Shown here in pieces: positions 45,277 to 62,329 of a stretch of DNA of 64,000 nucleotides. The stretch covers positions 62,001 to 126,000 of the forward strand of contig JASANE010029378.1 of NCBI GenBank assembly GCA_030248225.1, written 5' to 3'. The position numbers and the translations under genes were made by a program. Each line of letters opens with the position of its first letter. Within the stretch, counting starts at the first letter, position 1. A model generated the notes under the pieces. It was not told where the DNA came from. It worked only from the letters and a program-made list of their open reading frames with translations, and did not search any database. This DNA comes from Trileptium ribeirensis. Its lineage: Eukaryota; Nematoda; Enoplea; Enoplida; Thoracostomopsidae.

Positions 45277-46398
45277 AGGGCCATCATGGTGGATTATGAA
45301 GATGGAAAAACAGCGGCGTACCGTGGACGAAAACAATGAAAAAGTGAAACAGTCGACCATCATCGAATCTTGATATTTATTATAATTTACGTTCGTCAAA
45401 CGAATAACATGTAGAACCAACTCACAATAGAAAAAGCAATTAAAATTAGGCCGATTCGGACACTGTCTATGCAAACATTTATAAGACTTTACAAGAACAG
45501 CGAAATTAAAAACAGAATATTACAACCGCGTATACCTTAAAATACCAAGCTTAGTTTCGCTAGTACACTTCAAATAAATAATTATAAGATATTTTGGTTA
45601 AAAAGAATGTCTGATTCGTACAAAAATTTCTGCAATAGCGTTAAAACCAAAGCTTTCATTATTCATCGGAATTCATATCATTTATCTTTTGTTGAAACCA
45701 TGCGTCCACAAACGAAGAACAAATAATAACCTCATCCACGGTAAATGGAAATCGAATACATCAAGTGCAAGACCTTTTCTGTCCTAATTCATAAATCTGA
45801 CCTCACTATCAAGAAAAAGGCGCAAGGAAGGCAATCGGAAACTGGACTGCGATGATACACAAATGTGTAAAGAACAGAATGGTCAGCTTTTAGTCCGACA
45901 CAAATCCACGGAAATCCATTTGATTCCATTAAGAAAACAGAACTTTGAGCACAAAGGCAAGTTCTAGCTATTCACAAAATGTCAAACCAAACCAACCACT
46001 CCATTCTATTAAAAAAACATCACCACACAGAGGCCCTGGCTCAGGACTATACACTGCTCAAAGATGTTCCCTGGAAGAGAAACCGAAAAAGTATATGCAT
46101 GATGATTATTTTTTTACGGTCATAGTTACTCTTACAAAATGTTTCAAGGCTAGGAAACCGGAACTTAACTTTGCGGTAAGTAAATAGTTAAAGTACATAC
46201 AACACATCTACATAATGGACAATAAAATATAGTTTGATAGTAGAAAAGCGTTTAACAAAAGCCGATCCAGAAGCGCAAGAAACACAATGCCCAAATCAAT
46301 TATATCACAATCACATTTTATCGACACGGGCTTTACACTGCTGAGGTTCTAACAATTCGCAAGGGCAGTTCGTTCTGATAGCTAACAGCAGAGCGTTA
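45277..46398. other. No gene seen
   Basis: Short unrecognised frames only, up to the TTA that flanks the palindromic element. Confidence 0.35.
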
Positions 46399-46424
46399 TG
46401 CAGGTTTCACAGAATAATGAGTGC

Positions 46425-46866
46425 AAAAAGTGGGCACTTTTGTCTCTAACAGCCGTCTGCGAGAAACTAAAATCTCTAATGGACGGTTATATGATATTTT
46501 AGTTTCTTGAAAACGGCTGCTACAGATTTTTGTCTTTAATGACTGCTTGTTAGATATTTAAATCTCTAACAGATAGCTGTAAGAGATTTTAGTCTTATAC
46601 AGATAGCCAATACATACAAAAATCTCTAACAACTAGCTGTTAGAGACTAAAATCTCTTGCAGCTAGCCATAACAGATTATTGTCTCTAATGGCTAGCTAT
46701 TAGAAAGTTTTGTCTCTTACATCCAGTTATAAAATACAAAAGTCTCTAATAGCTATCCATTAGAATTTCAAATATTTAACGGTTGGCCGTTAGATATTTT
46801 TGTATGTTACAGCTAACTGTAAGAGACAAAAGTTTCTAACAGCAAGCCATAAGAAACAAAAATCTG
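46425..46866. repeat. Left hairpin minisatellite
   Basis: About a dozen units of roughly 33-36 bp built on TCTCTAACAGCTAGCTGTTAGAGA, each self-complementary so that each could fold as a small hairpin. The mirror array is at 53237-53670. Confidence 0.8.
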
Positions 46867-46869
46867 TTA

Positions 46870-47075
46870 CACCAAGCTCATTGATATTGATGCCCCCTCA
46901 AGTTTGATATTGGTACCTCCTGCAGTTTTATATTGGTGCACCTTCCAGTTTGATATTGGTGCCCCTCCAGCTTGTTACTGGCCCCGTCCAGTTTTTGAGA
47001 TTGGTGCCACACTCCAATTTGATATTGATGCCCAATCGAGTTTGACACTGGTGCCCGCTCTAGTTTGGTATTGTG
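46870..47075. repeat. Left 29-bp repeat array
   Basis: About seven imperfect units of AGTTTGATATTGGTGCCCCC type. The mirror array is at 53025-53235. Confidence 0.85.
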
Positions 47076-48120
47076 TGATATCCACATATAGCATATCGAC
47101 GTATGCTATCGAGAGCTGATTGGCTGTGCACACAAAAGGCGTCGATGTACCTATCCTTCACTACGTTCTGCAATCTCGATAGTTACTAGTGGAATACAGC
47201 CTTTTTGTTGCTGTAGTACCTATGCTTGCTATTCAAAGAATGTACGCGGAAAATGAAGCAGATTTATGGCACTTTTTATGTTTTAAAACAAAAAATTAAC
47301 AGCAGAAATATGCATTGGTCTTTACCACTGTTCCATTTAGCGAACAACTTCTATTAAATGTACTGTGGACGGAAGCAAGTTTATTGTTGTTGTAGCTTTT
47401 GAATTTTTTTCTCTGGTTGATATTATTTCATAGTAAAATGACAAATGCCGATGCCTCTTTTTTCGTTTTTCGATTAAGGTTCGGTTTTGGAGTTATGGAG
47501 TTTGAGGTATGGCACCCTCATGGTTCCCCGTCCCAAAATTACAAAATTTGTTCAGACGTCCTGGGCGCCTGAAAACTTTCACTTTGGGGGTTTTCGGGCA
47601 TAGAAACTCATTGCTGGTATTGGTTTTACTCTGCGACCCATGGGTACAAGGGTATGGCGCCCCCTTGGTTCGGGGTCAGAGTTCAAAATGAGGGTTTTAA
47701 ACCATTTTAGTACTCGTCACGGAAGCAAGGTTATTTTTGTCGTAACTTTCGAATTTTTTCTCTGGTTGGTTTTATTTCATAGTAAAATGACAAATGCCGA
47801 TGCCTCTTTTTTGTTTTTCGATTAAGGCTCTGGTTTTGGAGTTATGGGGTTTGAGGTATGTCACCCTCATGGTTCCTCGTCACAAAATTAGAAAATTTGT
47901 TCTGACGTCCTGGACGGCTGAAAACTTTCACTTGAGGGCTTCGGGCATGGAAAACTTATTGCCGGTGTTAGTTTTGTTGTAACTTGTGCTGGTATTGTGT
48001 GATGTCCACATATAGCATATCGACGAATGCTATCGAGAGCTGATTTGATGTGCACGAAAAAGGTGTATGCGTAGGTGTACCTATGCTTCACTACGTTCTG
48101 CAATCTCGATAGAGTTACTA
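47076..48120 (+). repeat. R1 segment of the left arm
   Basis: Two direct copies of the TATAGCATATCGACG...CTGCAATCTCGATAG module (47083-47190 and 47998-48115) enclose about 800 bp with an internal duplication. Relatives are 7725-8345 and 63125-63660. Confidence 0.75.
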
Positions 48121-48254
48121 GTAGTAATATGATAACTGGATTTTTTCGATAAAAGTTGCTAGTAGATATATGATAAATGTTATTAGTAGAAATATGATAA
48201 ATGGATTTTCTCGATGGAGTTACTAATGTTAGATGGCTTTTACTGATTAATTTT

Positions 48255-49783
48255 ACAGGAGTTGGTATGCGGACTGTGCAGCGGGCTTTACAAACGACCC
48301 AACGATCATTTCAAATCAAGTGCACACTTCATGGAGATTATTGATGCGTACAACTTGCGGGAAAAGGTCTCGAAATACGCTGACGGTAAGCCCATTACTT
48401 TAAGAAAGCATTGAAAGAAGATAGCGAGGTTAAATCGTGTAAAGAAGAATTTCAGCGGTGGCGTTTTCAGTGTGATAAATTAGCCAAAACAAAATCTGAC
48501 GGAACTTTTGTTATGGAAGATATTGAAGGGTTCGCCGCCTGTCGAACAGTTACTTGCGCGGAACTAATTGTGTTTTTTAAAGACTAATGGATTTTGTTTT
48601 CAACGAAGCAATATGTTAGCTCTACCGCAAACCCCTTAACAAATTAAAAGTGTAGAGTCAAATGAATTGCTTTTGCGTAGTACCGCACAATCAGAAGGTG
48701 CACCACGCTAATCGATCTTGCAACCACTTGCAATTGAATTACATCGCTCACCGGAAGCCGCATATTCAATTCGTAGTTTGTTTCCTGTTGTTTCTGACTA
48801 TGCACAACACAACAGTCCGAAAGAACTGCTGCGCGGCGAGCTAGCCGCAACATTGCAGTTCAGTTGGAAACGTTGGCTTCTAGTGCGGGTACGGATAATG
48901 TTAATGATGAGGAATCAAACGACGACGAGTATGTTGACGGTGATTGCAGTGAATCTGGAACTAATGCTTCGTACTCTAGCAACGATTGTGCAGAACGATC
49001 AGATGACAGCAAAGTCTGTGAGGTATTAAATAAGGACCAAGACGAAGGGTCATCAATATCCATTCAACAAAATAGTGCCGAACCGAGCTGTCTGGAAGCC
49101 CAAAGTATCCGATCTTCTGAACTAAGTGTACCTCGTATACAGGGCTTGTCAGGAAATAAAGACTTGCTTCTATCGGACGTGGTACCGATGGTTCCTCTAA
49201 GTCCCACTGCAAAGTTATCGAAATATATTCGGAAGAAACAAAGTACTGACTGGACGCCGCATTAAATGGATATTGTGCTGAATAAAGTTAAACGCTACGA
49301 ACCCCTGCTTCAGCTTCAGAAGGCTTTTAACGAAAACGGCTTTCCGAAACCTGGCGTTGAACCAAAAATTTATGTTTCTTTTAAATATCACCGAATGCGA
49401 CATTTGCTATGAGAAACAACGCGGCAATAAAAGAATTATTGCACTATACAACTGGAGCTGCGATGTTGGATAGCAAATCGTTCGAGTCGCTCGAACAGTA
49501 TTCCAAGTATTTGACAACATATAATTTGAAAAGTAGCAATGCAATTCGTAAGTACAACGCTGCGGCTCGTTTTCTAGCTGCAGTTGTTATATTAAGTAAC
49601 CATAACGTATACACTGCACTTACCCTGCCCGAATTAGCAAAGATGAAAAAGCAATTTCTGTTAGTGGCACGTATTTATTGTGCGGTGTATAGTGACCAAG
49701 CTAAAATACTAACAAGTTGTTTGGTTGGACGTTGGGAACAGATGGTCTCTTGCCCCCGAGAGCTGCAGACACTACTTTATTAA
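48255..49783 (+). pseudogene. Inverted copy of the element's ORFs A-C, decayed
   Basis: It mirrors the right-arm genes. ORF A's copy (about 48260-48587) has a 10-bp deletion in ACTTTAAGAA...AAGAAAGC. ORF B's copy survives from 48864 to 49265. ORF C's copy (49409-49783) keeps LLVARIYCAVYSDQAKILT, where the right arm has lost a T and shifted frame. The copy then runs into centre sequence that is not recombinase, so it cannot encode the full protein. Confidence 0.8.
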
Positions 49784-49808
49784 AAGCATCTCATCTGATA
49801 AAGGTACG

Positions 49809-50365
49809 TTATTTGGTTTGTTCCAAGTAATGTCGAAGTTGTGTTCGCATACTGTGGTTCATATATAACGCACACAATTCATTGCTGACCGTTTCTTGGT
49901 TTATCGTAGCAACAGCATGGCGAATAACACATGTGCTCACTCGATTATCGCAACCAATGAACCTGCAATATCTTGTTATAAACTCGCTGGCGTTACCAAG
50001 ACGGTTCCCGGTTTGTCACCAAAAACGTTGCTTCACTACTAAAATTAGTTGTACCTGGCAATTTGATATTCGGGACGTACTGTTTAAGACATTCTCGAAT
50101 ATTTTCATACAAACAAAACACTGCCCACTCTCGATTGCTAACAGCTATGCTGCATTCATGCTCGGGACCGTGCCGAGCATTTTTTCGTTTCAGCAACTTC
50201 GATTATGTGCAATGTTTCATTTGTTTCAGTACAAATGCTTAGCTTTTTTTTCGCTATTTCAAATTCGTCAATTTTCATAGCTTCAGAAACCTGCACACGC
50301 TGTCCGTGGTACCAAACTATTATACAACATATGCAATTATTTAAAATGTTGCGCATATTATGCAA
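49809..50365 (-). pseudogene. Tyrosine recombinase catalytic domain (Crypton-like)
   Basis: Tyrosine recombinases cut and rejoin DNA through a phosphotyrosine. Three minus-strand pieces, each shifted in frame, line up with the catalytic domain. The first (50365-50156) has GQRVQVSEAMKIDEFEIAKK, with the first Arg box (Q-R-x-G/Q), and EVAETKKCSARSR where relatives have the Lys of HKT. The second (50196-49993) has VFCLYENIRECLKQYVPN and FLVTNREPS. The third (about 49992-49809, no ATG) has RYCRFIGCDNRVSTCVIRHA (Arg-His box) and CALYMNHSMRTQLRHYLEQ with the final His and the nucleophile Tyr. Two frameshifts separate the pieces. The class assignment is good; the exact group (Crypton or DIRS-like) is open. 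Confidence 0.7.
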
Positions 50366-50403
50366 CTTCTTAACTGAGTTAAGAACTTAACTTAACTTCT
50401 TAA

Positions 50404-51119
50404 CTATTCTTTTAGACAACTCGCGGCTTCAAAACAAATTTTCAGTTCTGAAACAGCTTTGTCGTGATTTAAAGCTTTAGCAGCTTCCTCCATAATTTTA
50501 CTTGCATCAAACTCAGCCTCAAGCATACGTTTGCGTCCTATGCGATCCCTAATAACGCTATTCGGTGGCGGCAGCCGCTTTTGCAAAGAATTTTGGATGT
50601 CTGTCAGCAATTGTGACGTGTTAAGCTCAAGAGAATTTGTGATAGCCACTATTAAAAACTGAATAACGGGTGTTAGTATTTTAGCTTGGTCACTATACAC
50701 CGCACAATAATACGTGCCACTAACAGAAATTGCTTTTTCATCGTTGCTAATTCGGGCAGGGTTAGTGCAGTGTATACGTTATGGTCACTTAATATAACAA
50801 CCGCAGCTAGAAAACGAGCCGCAGCGTTGTACTTACGAATTGCATTGCTACTTTTCAAATTATATGTTGTCAAATACTTGGAATACTTTTCGAGCGACTC
50901 GAACGATTTGCTATCCAACATCGCAGCTCCAGTTGTATAGTGCAATAATTCTTTTATTGCCGTGTTGTTTCTCATAGCAAATGTGGCATCCTGTGCTATT
51001 TCAAAGATACCATAAATTTTTGGTTCAACGCCAGGTTTCGGAAAGCCGTTTTCGTTAAAAGCCTTCTGAAGCTGAAGCAGGGGTTCGTAGCGTTTAACTT
51101 TATTCAGCACAATATCCAT
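50404..51119 (-). pseudogene. ORF C of the recombinase element (possible core-binding region)
   Basis: The first frame (51119-50673) starts MDIVLNKVKRYEPLLQLQKA and includes SNAIRKYNAAARFLAAVVIL. The second (50700-50404) includes TSQLLTDIQNSLQKRLPPPN and RIGRKRMLEAEFDASKIMEE. The one-base loss that separates them is absent in the left-arm copy, so it is a recent break. A helical, basic protein placed just before the catalytic domain is where a core-binding domain would be. This role is inferred from position. Confidence 0.55.
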
Positions 51120-51746
51120 TTAATGCGGCGTCCAGTCAGTACTTTGTTTCTTCCGAATATATTTCGATAACTTTGCAGCGGGACTTAGAGGAACCATCGG
51201 TACCACGTCCGATAGAAGCAAGTCTTTATTTCCTGACAAGCCCTGTATACGAGGTACACTTAGTTCAGAAGACCGGATACTTTGGGCTTCCAGACAGCTC
51301 GGTTCGGCACTATTTTGTTGAATGGATATTGATGACCCATCGTCTTGGTCCTTATTTACTACCTCACAGACTTTGCTGTCATCTGATCGTTCGGCACAAT
51401 CGTTGCTATAGTACGAAGCATTAGTTCCAGATTCACTGCAATCACCGTCAACATACTCGTCGTCGTTTGATTCCTCATCATTAACATTATCCGTGCCCGC
51501 ACTAGAAGCCAACGTTTCCAACTGAATCGCAATGTTGCGGCTAGCTCGCCGCGCAGCAGTTCTTTCGGACTGTTGTGTAGTGCGTCTATTTTGACTTACA
51601 TCTGATAGAGCTTGTGCATAGTCAGAAACAACAGGAAACAAACTACGACTTGAATATGCGGCTTCCGGTGAGCGATGTAATTCAATTGCAAGTGGTTGCA
51701 AGTTAGATAAGCGTGGTGCACCTTCTGATTGTGCGGTACAACGCAA
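51120..51746 (-). CDS. ORF B of the recombinase element, acidic Ser-rich protein
   Basis: It encodes 208 residues: N-terminal QPLAIELHRSPEAAYSSRSL, a basic RRTTQQSERTAARRASRN, an acidic middle (NDEESNDDEYVDGDCSES) and a C-terminal SPAAKLSKYIRKKQSTDW. It ends in TAA immediately followed by the ATG of ORF C (TAAATGG) in the same frame. This junction is identical in the left arm, so it predates the duplication. No domain was recognised; it resembles a linker or regulatory region. Confidence 0.6.
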   Translation of the reverse strand: MRCTAQSEGAPRLSNLQPLAIELHRSPEAAYSSRSLFPVVSDYAQALSDVSQNRRTTQQSERTAARRASRNIAIQLETLASSAGTDNVNDEESNDDEYVDGDCSESGTNASYYSNDCAERSDDSKVCEVVNKDQDDGSSISIQQNSAEPSCLEAQSIRSSELSVPRIQGLSGNKDLLLSDVVPMVPLSPAAKLSKYIRKKQSTDWTPH

Positions 51747-51831
51747 AAGCGATTCATTTGACTCTACACCTTTAATTTGTTAAGAGGTTTGCGGTAGAGC
51801 TATCAAATTGCTTCGTTGAACACAAAATCCA

Positions 51832-52167
51832 TTAGTCTTTAAAAAACACAATTAGTTCCGCGCCAGTAACTGTTCGACTGGCGGCGAACCCTTCAATATC
51901 TTCCATAACAAAAGTTCCGTCAGATTTTGTTTTGGGTAATTTATCACACTGAAAACGCCACCGCTGAAATTCTTCTTTACACGATTTAACCTCGCTATCT
52001 TCTTTCAACGCTTTCTTAAAGCTTCTTAAAGTAATGGGCTTACCGTCAGCGTATTTCGAGACCTTTTCCCGCAAGTTGTACGCATCAATAATTTCCATGA
52101 AGTGTGTACTTGATTTGAAATGATCGTTGGGTCGTTTGTAAAGCCCGCTGCACAGTCCGCATACCAA
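51832..52167 (-). CDS. ORF A of the recombinase element, zinc-finger protein
   Basis: An open frame of 111 residues opening VCGLCSGLYKRPNDHFKSST then HF: a C-x2-C-x9-H-x5-H zinc finger, commonly found at the N-terminus of such recombinase proteins. It ends EDIEGFAASRTVTGAELIVF, KD and stop. A good splice acceptor (TTAATTTTACAG) precedes it, so an upstream exon or start is possible. The given start codon is only the first ATG. Confidence 0.6.
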   Translation of the reverse strand: MVCGLCSGLYKRPNDHFKSSTHFMEIIDAYNLREKVSKYADGKPITLRSFKKALKEDSEVKSCKEEFQRWRFQCDKLPKTKSDGTFVMEDIEGFAASRTVTGAELIVFFKD

Positions 52168-52309
52168 CTCCTGTAAAATTAATCAGTAAAAGCCATCTAA
52201 CATTAGTAACTCCATCGAGAAAACCATTTATCATATTTCTACTAATAACATTTATCATATATCTACTAGTAACTTTTATCGAAAAAATCCATTTATCATA
52301 TTACTACTA

Positions 52310-53024
52310 GTAACTCTATCGAGATTAAAGAACGTAGTGAAGCATAGGTACACCTACGCATACACCTTTTTCGTGCACATCAAATCAGCTCTCGATAGCA
52401 TTCCTCGATATGCTATATGTGGACATCACACAATACCAGCACAAGTTACAACAAAACTAACACCAGCAATGAGTTTCTATGCCCGAAAACCCCCAAAGTG
52501 AAACTTTTCAGGCGCCCAGGACGTCTGAACTAATTTTCTAATTTTGGGACGGGGAACCATGAGGGTGCCATACCTCAAACTCCATAACTCCAAAACCGAA
52601 GCCCTAATCGAAAAACGAAAAAAGAGGCATCGGCATTTGTCATTTTACTATGAAATAATATCAACCAGAGAAAAAAATTCGAAAGCTACAACAACAAACA
52701 ACAATAACCTTGCTTCCGTCAACAGTACATTTAATAGTTGTTCGCTATATGGAACAGTGGTAAAGACCAATGCATATTTCTGCTGTTAATTTTTTGTTTT
52801 AAAACATAAAAAGTGCCATAAATCTGCTACGTTTTCCGCGTGCATTCTTTGAATAGCGAGCATAGGTACTACAGCAACAAAAAGGCTGTATTCCACTAGT
52901 AACTCTATCGAGATTGCAGAACGTAGTGAAGGATACGTACATCGACGCCTTTTGTGTGCACAGCCAATCAGCTCTCGATAGCATACGTCGATATGCTATA
53001 TGTGGATATCATACAATACCAAAC
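52310..53024 (-). repeat. R1 segment of the right arm
   Basis: It is the inverted counterpart of 47076-48120 with two TATAGCATATCGA modules (52320-52440 and 52895-53005) but only one copy of the inner unit. Confidence 0.75.
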
Positions 53025-53235
53025 TAGAGCGGGCACCAGTGTCAAACTCGATTGGGCATCAATATCAAATTGGAGTGTGGCACCAATCTCAAAAACTGGA
53101 CGGGGCCAATAACAAGCTGGAGGGGCACCAATATCAAACTGGAGGGGGCACCAATATCAAACGAGAAGGTGCACCAATATAAAACTGCAGGGGGTACCAA
53201 CATCAAACTTGAGGGGGCACCAATATCAATGAGCT
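53025..53235. repeat. Right 29-bp repeat array
   Basis: Units such as GGGGGCACCAATATCAAACT, inverted relative to 46870-47075. Confidence 0.85.
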
Positions 53236-53236
53236 T

Positions 53237-53670
53237 GGTGTAACAGATTTTTGTTTCTAATGGCTTTCTGTTAGAAACTTTTGTCTCTTACAGTCAGCTG
53301 TAACATACAAAAATATCTAACAGCCAACCGTTAAATATTTGAAATTCTAACGGATAGCTATTAGAGACTTTTGTATTTTATAACTGGATGTAAGAGACAA
53401 AAGTTTCTAATTGCTAGCCATTAGAGACAATAATCTGTTATGGCTAGCTGCAAGAGATTTTAGTCTCTAACAGCTAGTTGTTAGAGATTTTTGTATGTAT
53501 TGGCTATCTGTATAAGACTAAAATCTCTTACAGCTATCTGTTAGAGATAAGCAGTCATTAAAGACAAAATCTCTAGCAGCCGTTTTCAAGAAACTAAAAT
53601 ATCATATAACCGTCCATTAGAGATTTTAGTTTCTTGCAGACGGCTGTTAGAGACAAAAGTGCCCACTTTT
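53237..53670. repeat. Right hairpin minisatellite
   Basis: Units such as TCTCTAACAGCTAGTTGTTA followed by GAGA, mirroring 46425-46866. Confidence 0.8.
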
Positions 53671-53700
53671 TGCACTCATTATTCTGTGAAACCTGCATTA

Positions 53701-54679
53701 GGACTACCGATGTCCAATATTTTAAGCAAGCAGTACTAAAAATTATGTCCAAAATCCAGAATTTGACATGTTTATACATATTGTATCAAGAAAATATTCA
53801 TTTTGCATTGGTAAAATTTAATGATGAATAACTGCTAATGCAGCGTTCACGTTATAATGTGATATCATCAAACATCGTTTGTTCTGATGGAGGTTGTCAG
53901 ATGAGCCAAGGTAACTAGCAAAAAACGTCTACATAAGGATTAAAAGCTTACAAATGAAAGCCAAATATTTATAGGTCGAGGTTGTAGGATATGCTGGTTA
54001 TACAGAACAAAAAGAGATAACCTACTAAGCTATTTCCGCGATGCCTAGTTTACAAACGCGGCAATTAAACCGCCACAAGTATCCAAATAAAGATTAAATA
54101 TGCAGATGCATTGATCTGGCTCAGATTAAGCTTGCCAATATATAAACGCCGATTATAACTATATTTACGGACACAATATTGCTAAAACAAGTGTCAATAA
54201 AAATCAACTGATTTATAACGCCCATGAAAATAGTTTGTATAGAGTGTACCATAAGTAACGTCACAACTTTAAACTGTTGCTGGGACAATGATAGTGTACT
54301 TTCATGAATGATAACCGAACATATTATAAATATCTACGTCTGATACACGACTTAATTTGGCTGATCGAATAACTACAGTAACACTATATTCAGTTACCCG
54401 AAATAGCCGTGAATTTGTGCGACAATGGTCCTAGCATCCGTAGCTGACTTGCCACTAGGGAGAACACCGACGGCATCTGGTGATGCTGCGATAGCTGATA
54501 TTTCCTATCATTTTGACAATAGTCCGACGAAGTTAATTCGCCGTGGTTGTGCAGTTGAAGCCGGCATAAGTACATTGACTATTTTCTGAATTGTTAAAAG
54601 TCTGGGTCTAAATCCTATTAGACCAACGTTAATTCATTCTCTGAATGATGATGATTATGATCGCAGGTTGAGTTTTGAG
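53701..54679. other. No gene seen
   Basis: AT-rich sequence between the palindromic element and the transposase relic, with nothing recognisable. Confidence 0.35.
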
Positions 54680-55334
54680 AAAAGTGACTACAGCCTCTCG
54701 ACGATGATGATGACTTAGACGACCAAGTCATTTGGTCTGACAATGCAATTTTAAACTGAAGGGTCGCGTTAACCAACACAATTGTGTTTATTGGCATGCA
54801 GAAAACACTCGTAACACTATTAATGCCCTTTATCTGACAGTATGGATTGGTATGTGGTCTGGTGGATTTTTTGCCGTTCTTTTTTGATGGTACTGCGAAC
54901 GCAGACAACTATCAAATGATACTGCGAAATGAATTTTATCCTCAACAGTTACCAAGTACCGACAGGGTTCATTTTATGCAAGATGGCGTCTCCATATTCT
55001 GCGACGGCTGTGCGCCGTTGGTTGAAGGAAACCTTCCCCGACCGTTGGCTGGTGAGCCGAATCCTTACCAATGGCCTGCTTGTTCTGCTCTAAACCCTCC
55101 TGACGTTTTTCTGTGGGACTGTTGAATGAGAAAATATACAAACGCAAACCGCAAGCCCTCTTATGCCTGAAAGACGCTATATCGGTGCAGCTATCCCTTC
55201 TGAAGCCTGACATGGTTCGAAACCTCTGTCGAAGTGTGTGTTTTCGACTGGAAGAATGTATGCGCCCAGGTTCGTACTCAGAGTGTTATTCATCAAAAAC
55301 CTTAGTTATATATGAGAGTAGGCGCGTACCATAA
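54680..55334 (+). pseudogene. Mariner/Tc1-superfamily (DDE) transposase, broken
   Basis: The C-terminal half of an IS630/Tc1/mariner-type DDE transposase. It shows VIWSDNAI (first catalytic Asp region, about 54728-54755), KGRVNQHNCVYWH in another frame (about 54757-54800), VCGLVDFLPFFFDGTANADN (about 54850-54905), VHFMQDGVSIF (second Asp), then WPACSALNPPDVFLWD (relatives have WPPRSPDLTPxDFFLWG, about 55070-55125). After a further frameshift it continues NEKIYKRKPQALLCLKDAIS and VCFRLEECMRPGSYSE to 55334. At least two frameshifts are present and no termini were found, so it is a truncated relic. Confidence 0.85.
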
Positions 55335-55809
55335 CACTTTTAGATTATTATTTGGCGCGCTGGGTCACTTTAATGAAGGGGCGTTACTTATGAGACATCT
55401 CGTATATTATAAATTCATTGTATTTACTTAACATCGACTTAGACACAAAAGGCACCGTCACCACTGACTAAACAGACAAAGTCAACCCGGCATATAGCCG
55501 TTGTCAGATATTACTACCGCAACACTATCGCATTAAATTTGAAAAATCTGTTATAAACACTTTCAGAAGTTCGACTATGGGTATAATAATTGCTGAGTAT
55601 GAAAACAAATTTTTTGTAAAATACCTCTTTCTTACAGAAAAATGAGAAGTTCCGCCTGTCGACACGAGCAAAACAATTGGACACCGGGGATGGAAAGAAA
55701 AATTTAACCCAATTTGTTCAGGGACCATAGGTTCTTCCTGGAGCAGGCAACCATAGACATATTAATTACGGTAAATGACAATTAACATAACTTACACAGC
55801 TGTAGCATT
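55335..55809. other. No gene seen
   Basis: Short unrecognised frames only. Confidence 0.35.
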
Positions 55810-55880
55810 AGGTCCAGCGGCTCAGCAGGTACAGCGTTGGACTATCGATCGTAAAGTCATGCGTGCGAAACTGGGCAAGG
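55810..55880 (+). repeat. tRNA-derived SINE head
   Basis: AGCGGCTCAGCAGGTACAGC (A-box region) is followed by GTTGGACTATCGATCGTAAA and GTGCGAAACTGGG (degenerate B box). The layout is tRNA-like, but the B box and stems are too decayed for a functional tRNA. Confidence 0.45.
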
Positions 55881-56353
55881 ATTTATTCTTTCGTCCTCCG
55901 GAATCGGTAAATTGAGCAGCATATGTTCGAAAATTACCGGTTAGGAGGACGCCAACTATATGGCTAAAGTTACCAATCTGGAGCTCGTATGGGCCGAAAA
56001 GTTGGGGAGCTCAGTACCACATCCCGTTGTTTACAGAAGGCATATTTTCATATAAATCGAATGACTATAGCTAGATAGCAGCATAAAATAGGTGTGAACT
56101 GAAACAAGTGCCGTATTTCTCACCAATAAAACTTAAGTGTGCTACGTCGAACAATTTCGATAAGAGATTCATAACAAGTATTACACAGCTTCACCGCCTA
56201 AACGCTAAAACACGTTGAAACACTCGATTGCGTATCGACTAAAGCACATCAGAAGATTATAAGACATACACAAAACAACCCAATATGACCCCTAGACAAA
56301 ACCGGTTTGGATTGCTAAGTTCGATGAATCAGTGGACCCGCTCCAACTCGGCA

Positions 56354-62249
<5,896 letters not shown>

Positions 62250-62329
62250 CTAATAGCGAATAAGCACCTAACAAAAATATACTTTTCATTAAAACGAAGA
62301 ATTACTCAACCGGGATATATATTATTATA

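Larger units (their letters stand above)
46399..53697. mobile_element. 7.3-kb palindromic tyrosine-recombinase element
   Basis: Left arm 46399-49714 and right arm 50671-53697 are inverted copies around a unique 956-bp centre. Termini are TGCAGGTTTCAC and, inverted, GTGAAACCTGCA, flanked on both sides by TTA (46396-46398 and 53698-53700). Each arm holds, from outside in: hairpin minisatellite units, 29-bp repeats, the R1 segment, and genes reading towards the centre. The right arm plus centre form one full element on the minus strand ending in a tyrosine recombinase. The left arm is a copy lacking the recombinase, with deletions and one extra R1 sub-copy (about 47440-47620 versus 47780-47960), which largely explains the arm length difference. 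Cryptons normally lack long inverted repeats, so this arrangement is unusual. Confidence 0.85.

Noticed and set aside
46425..46866. Regularly spaced repeats resembling a CRISPR array
   Set aside because: Units are contiguous, degenerate and self-complementary with no unique spacers, and the DNA is eukaryotic.
48644..49063. Independent genes in the left palindrome arm
   Set aside because: They are shadows or decayed inverted copies of the right-arm ORFs.
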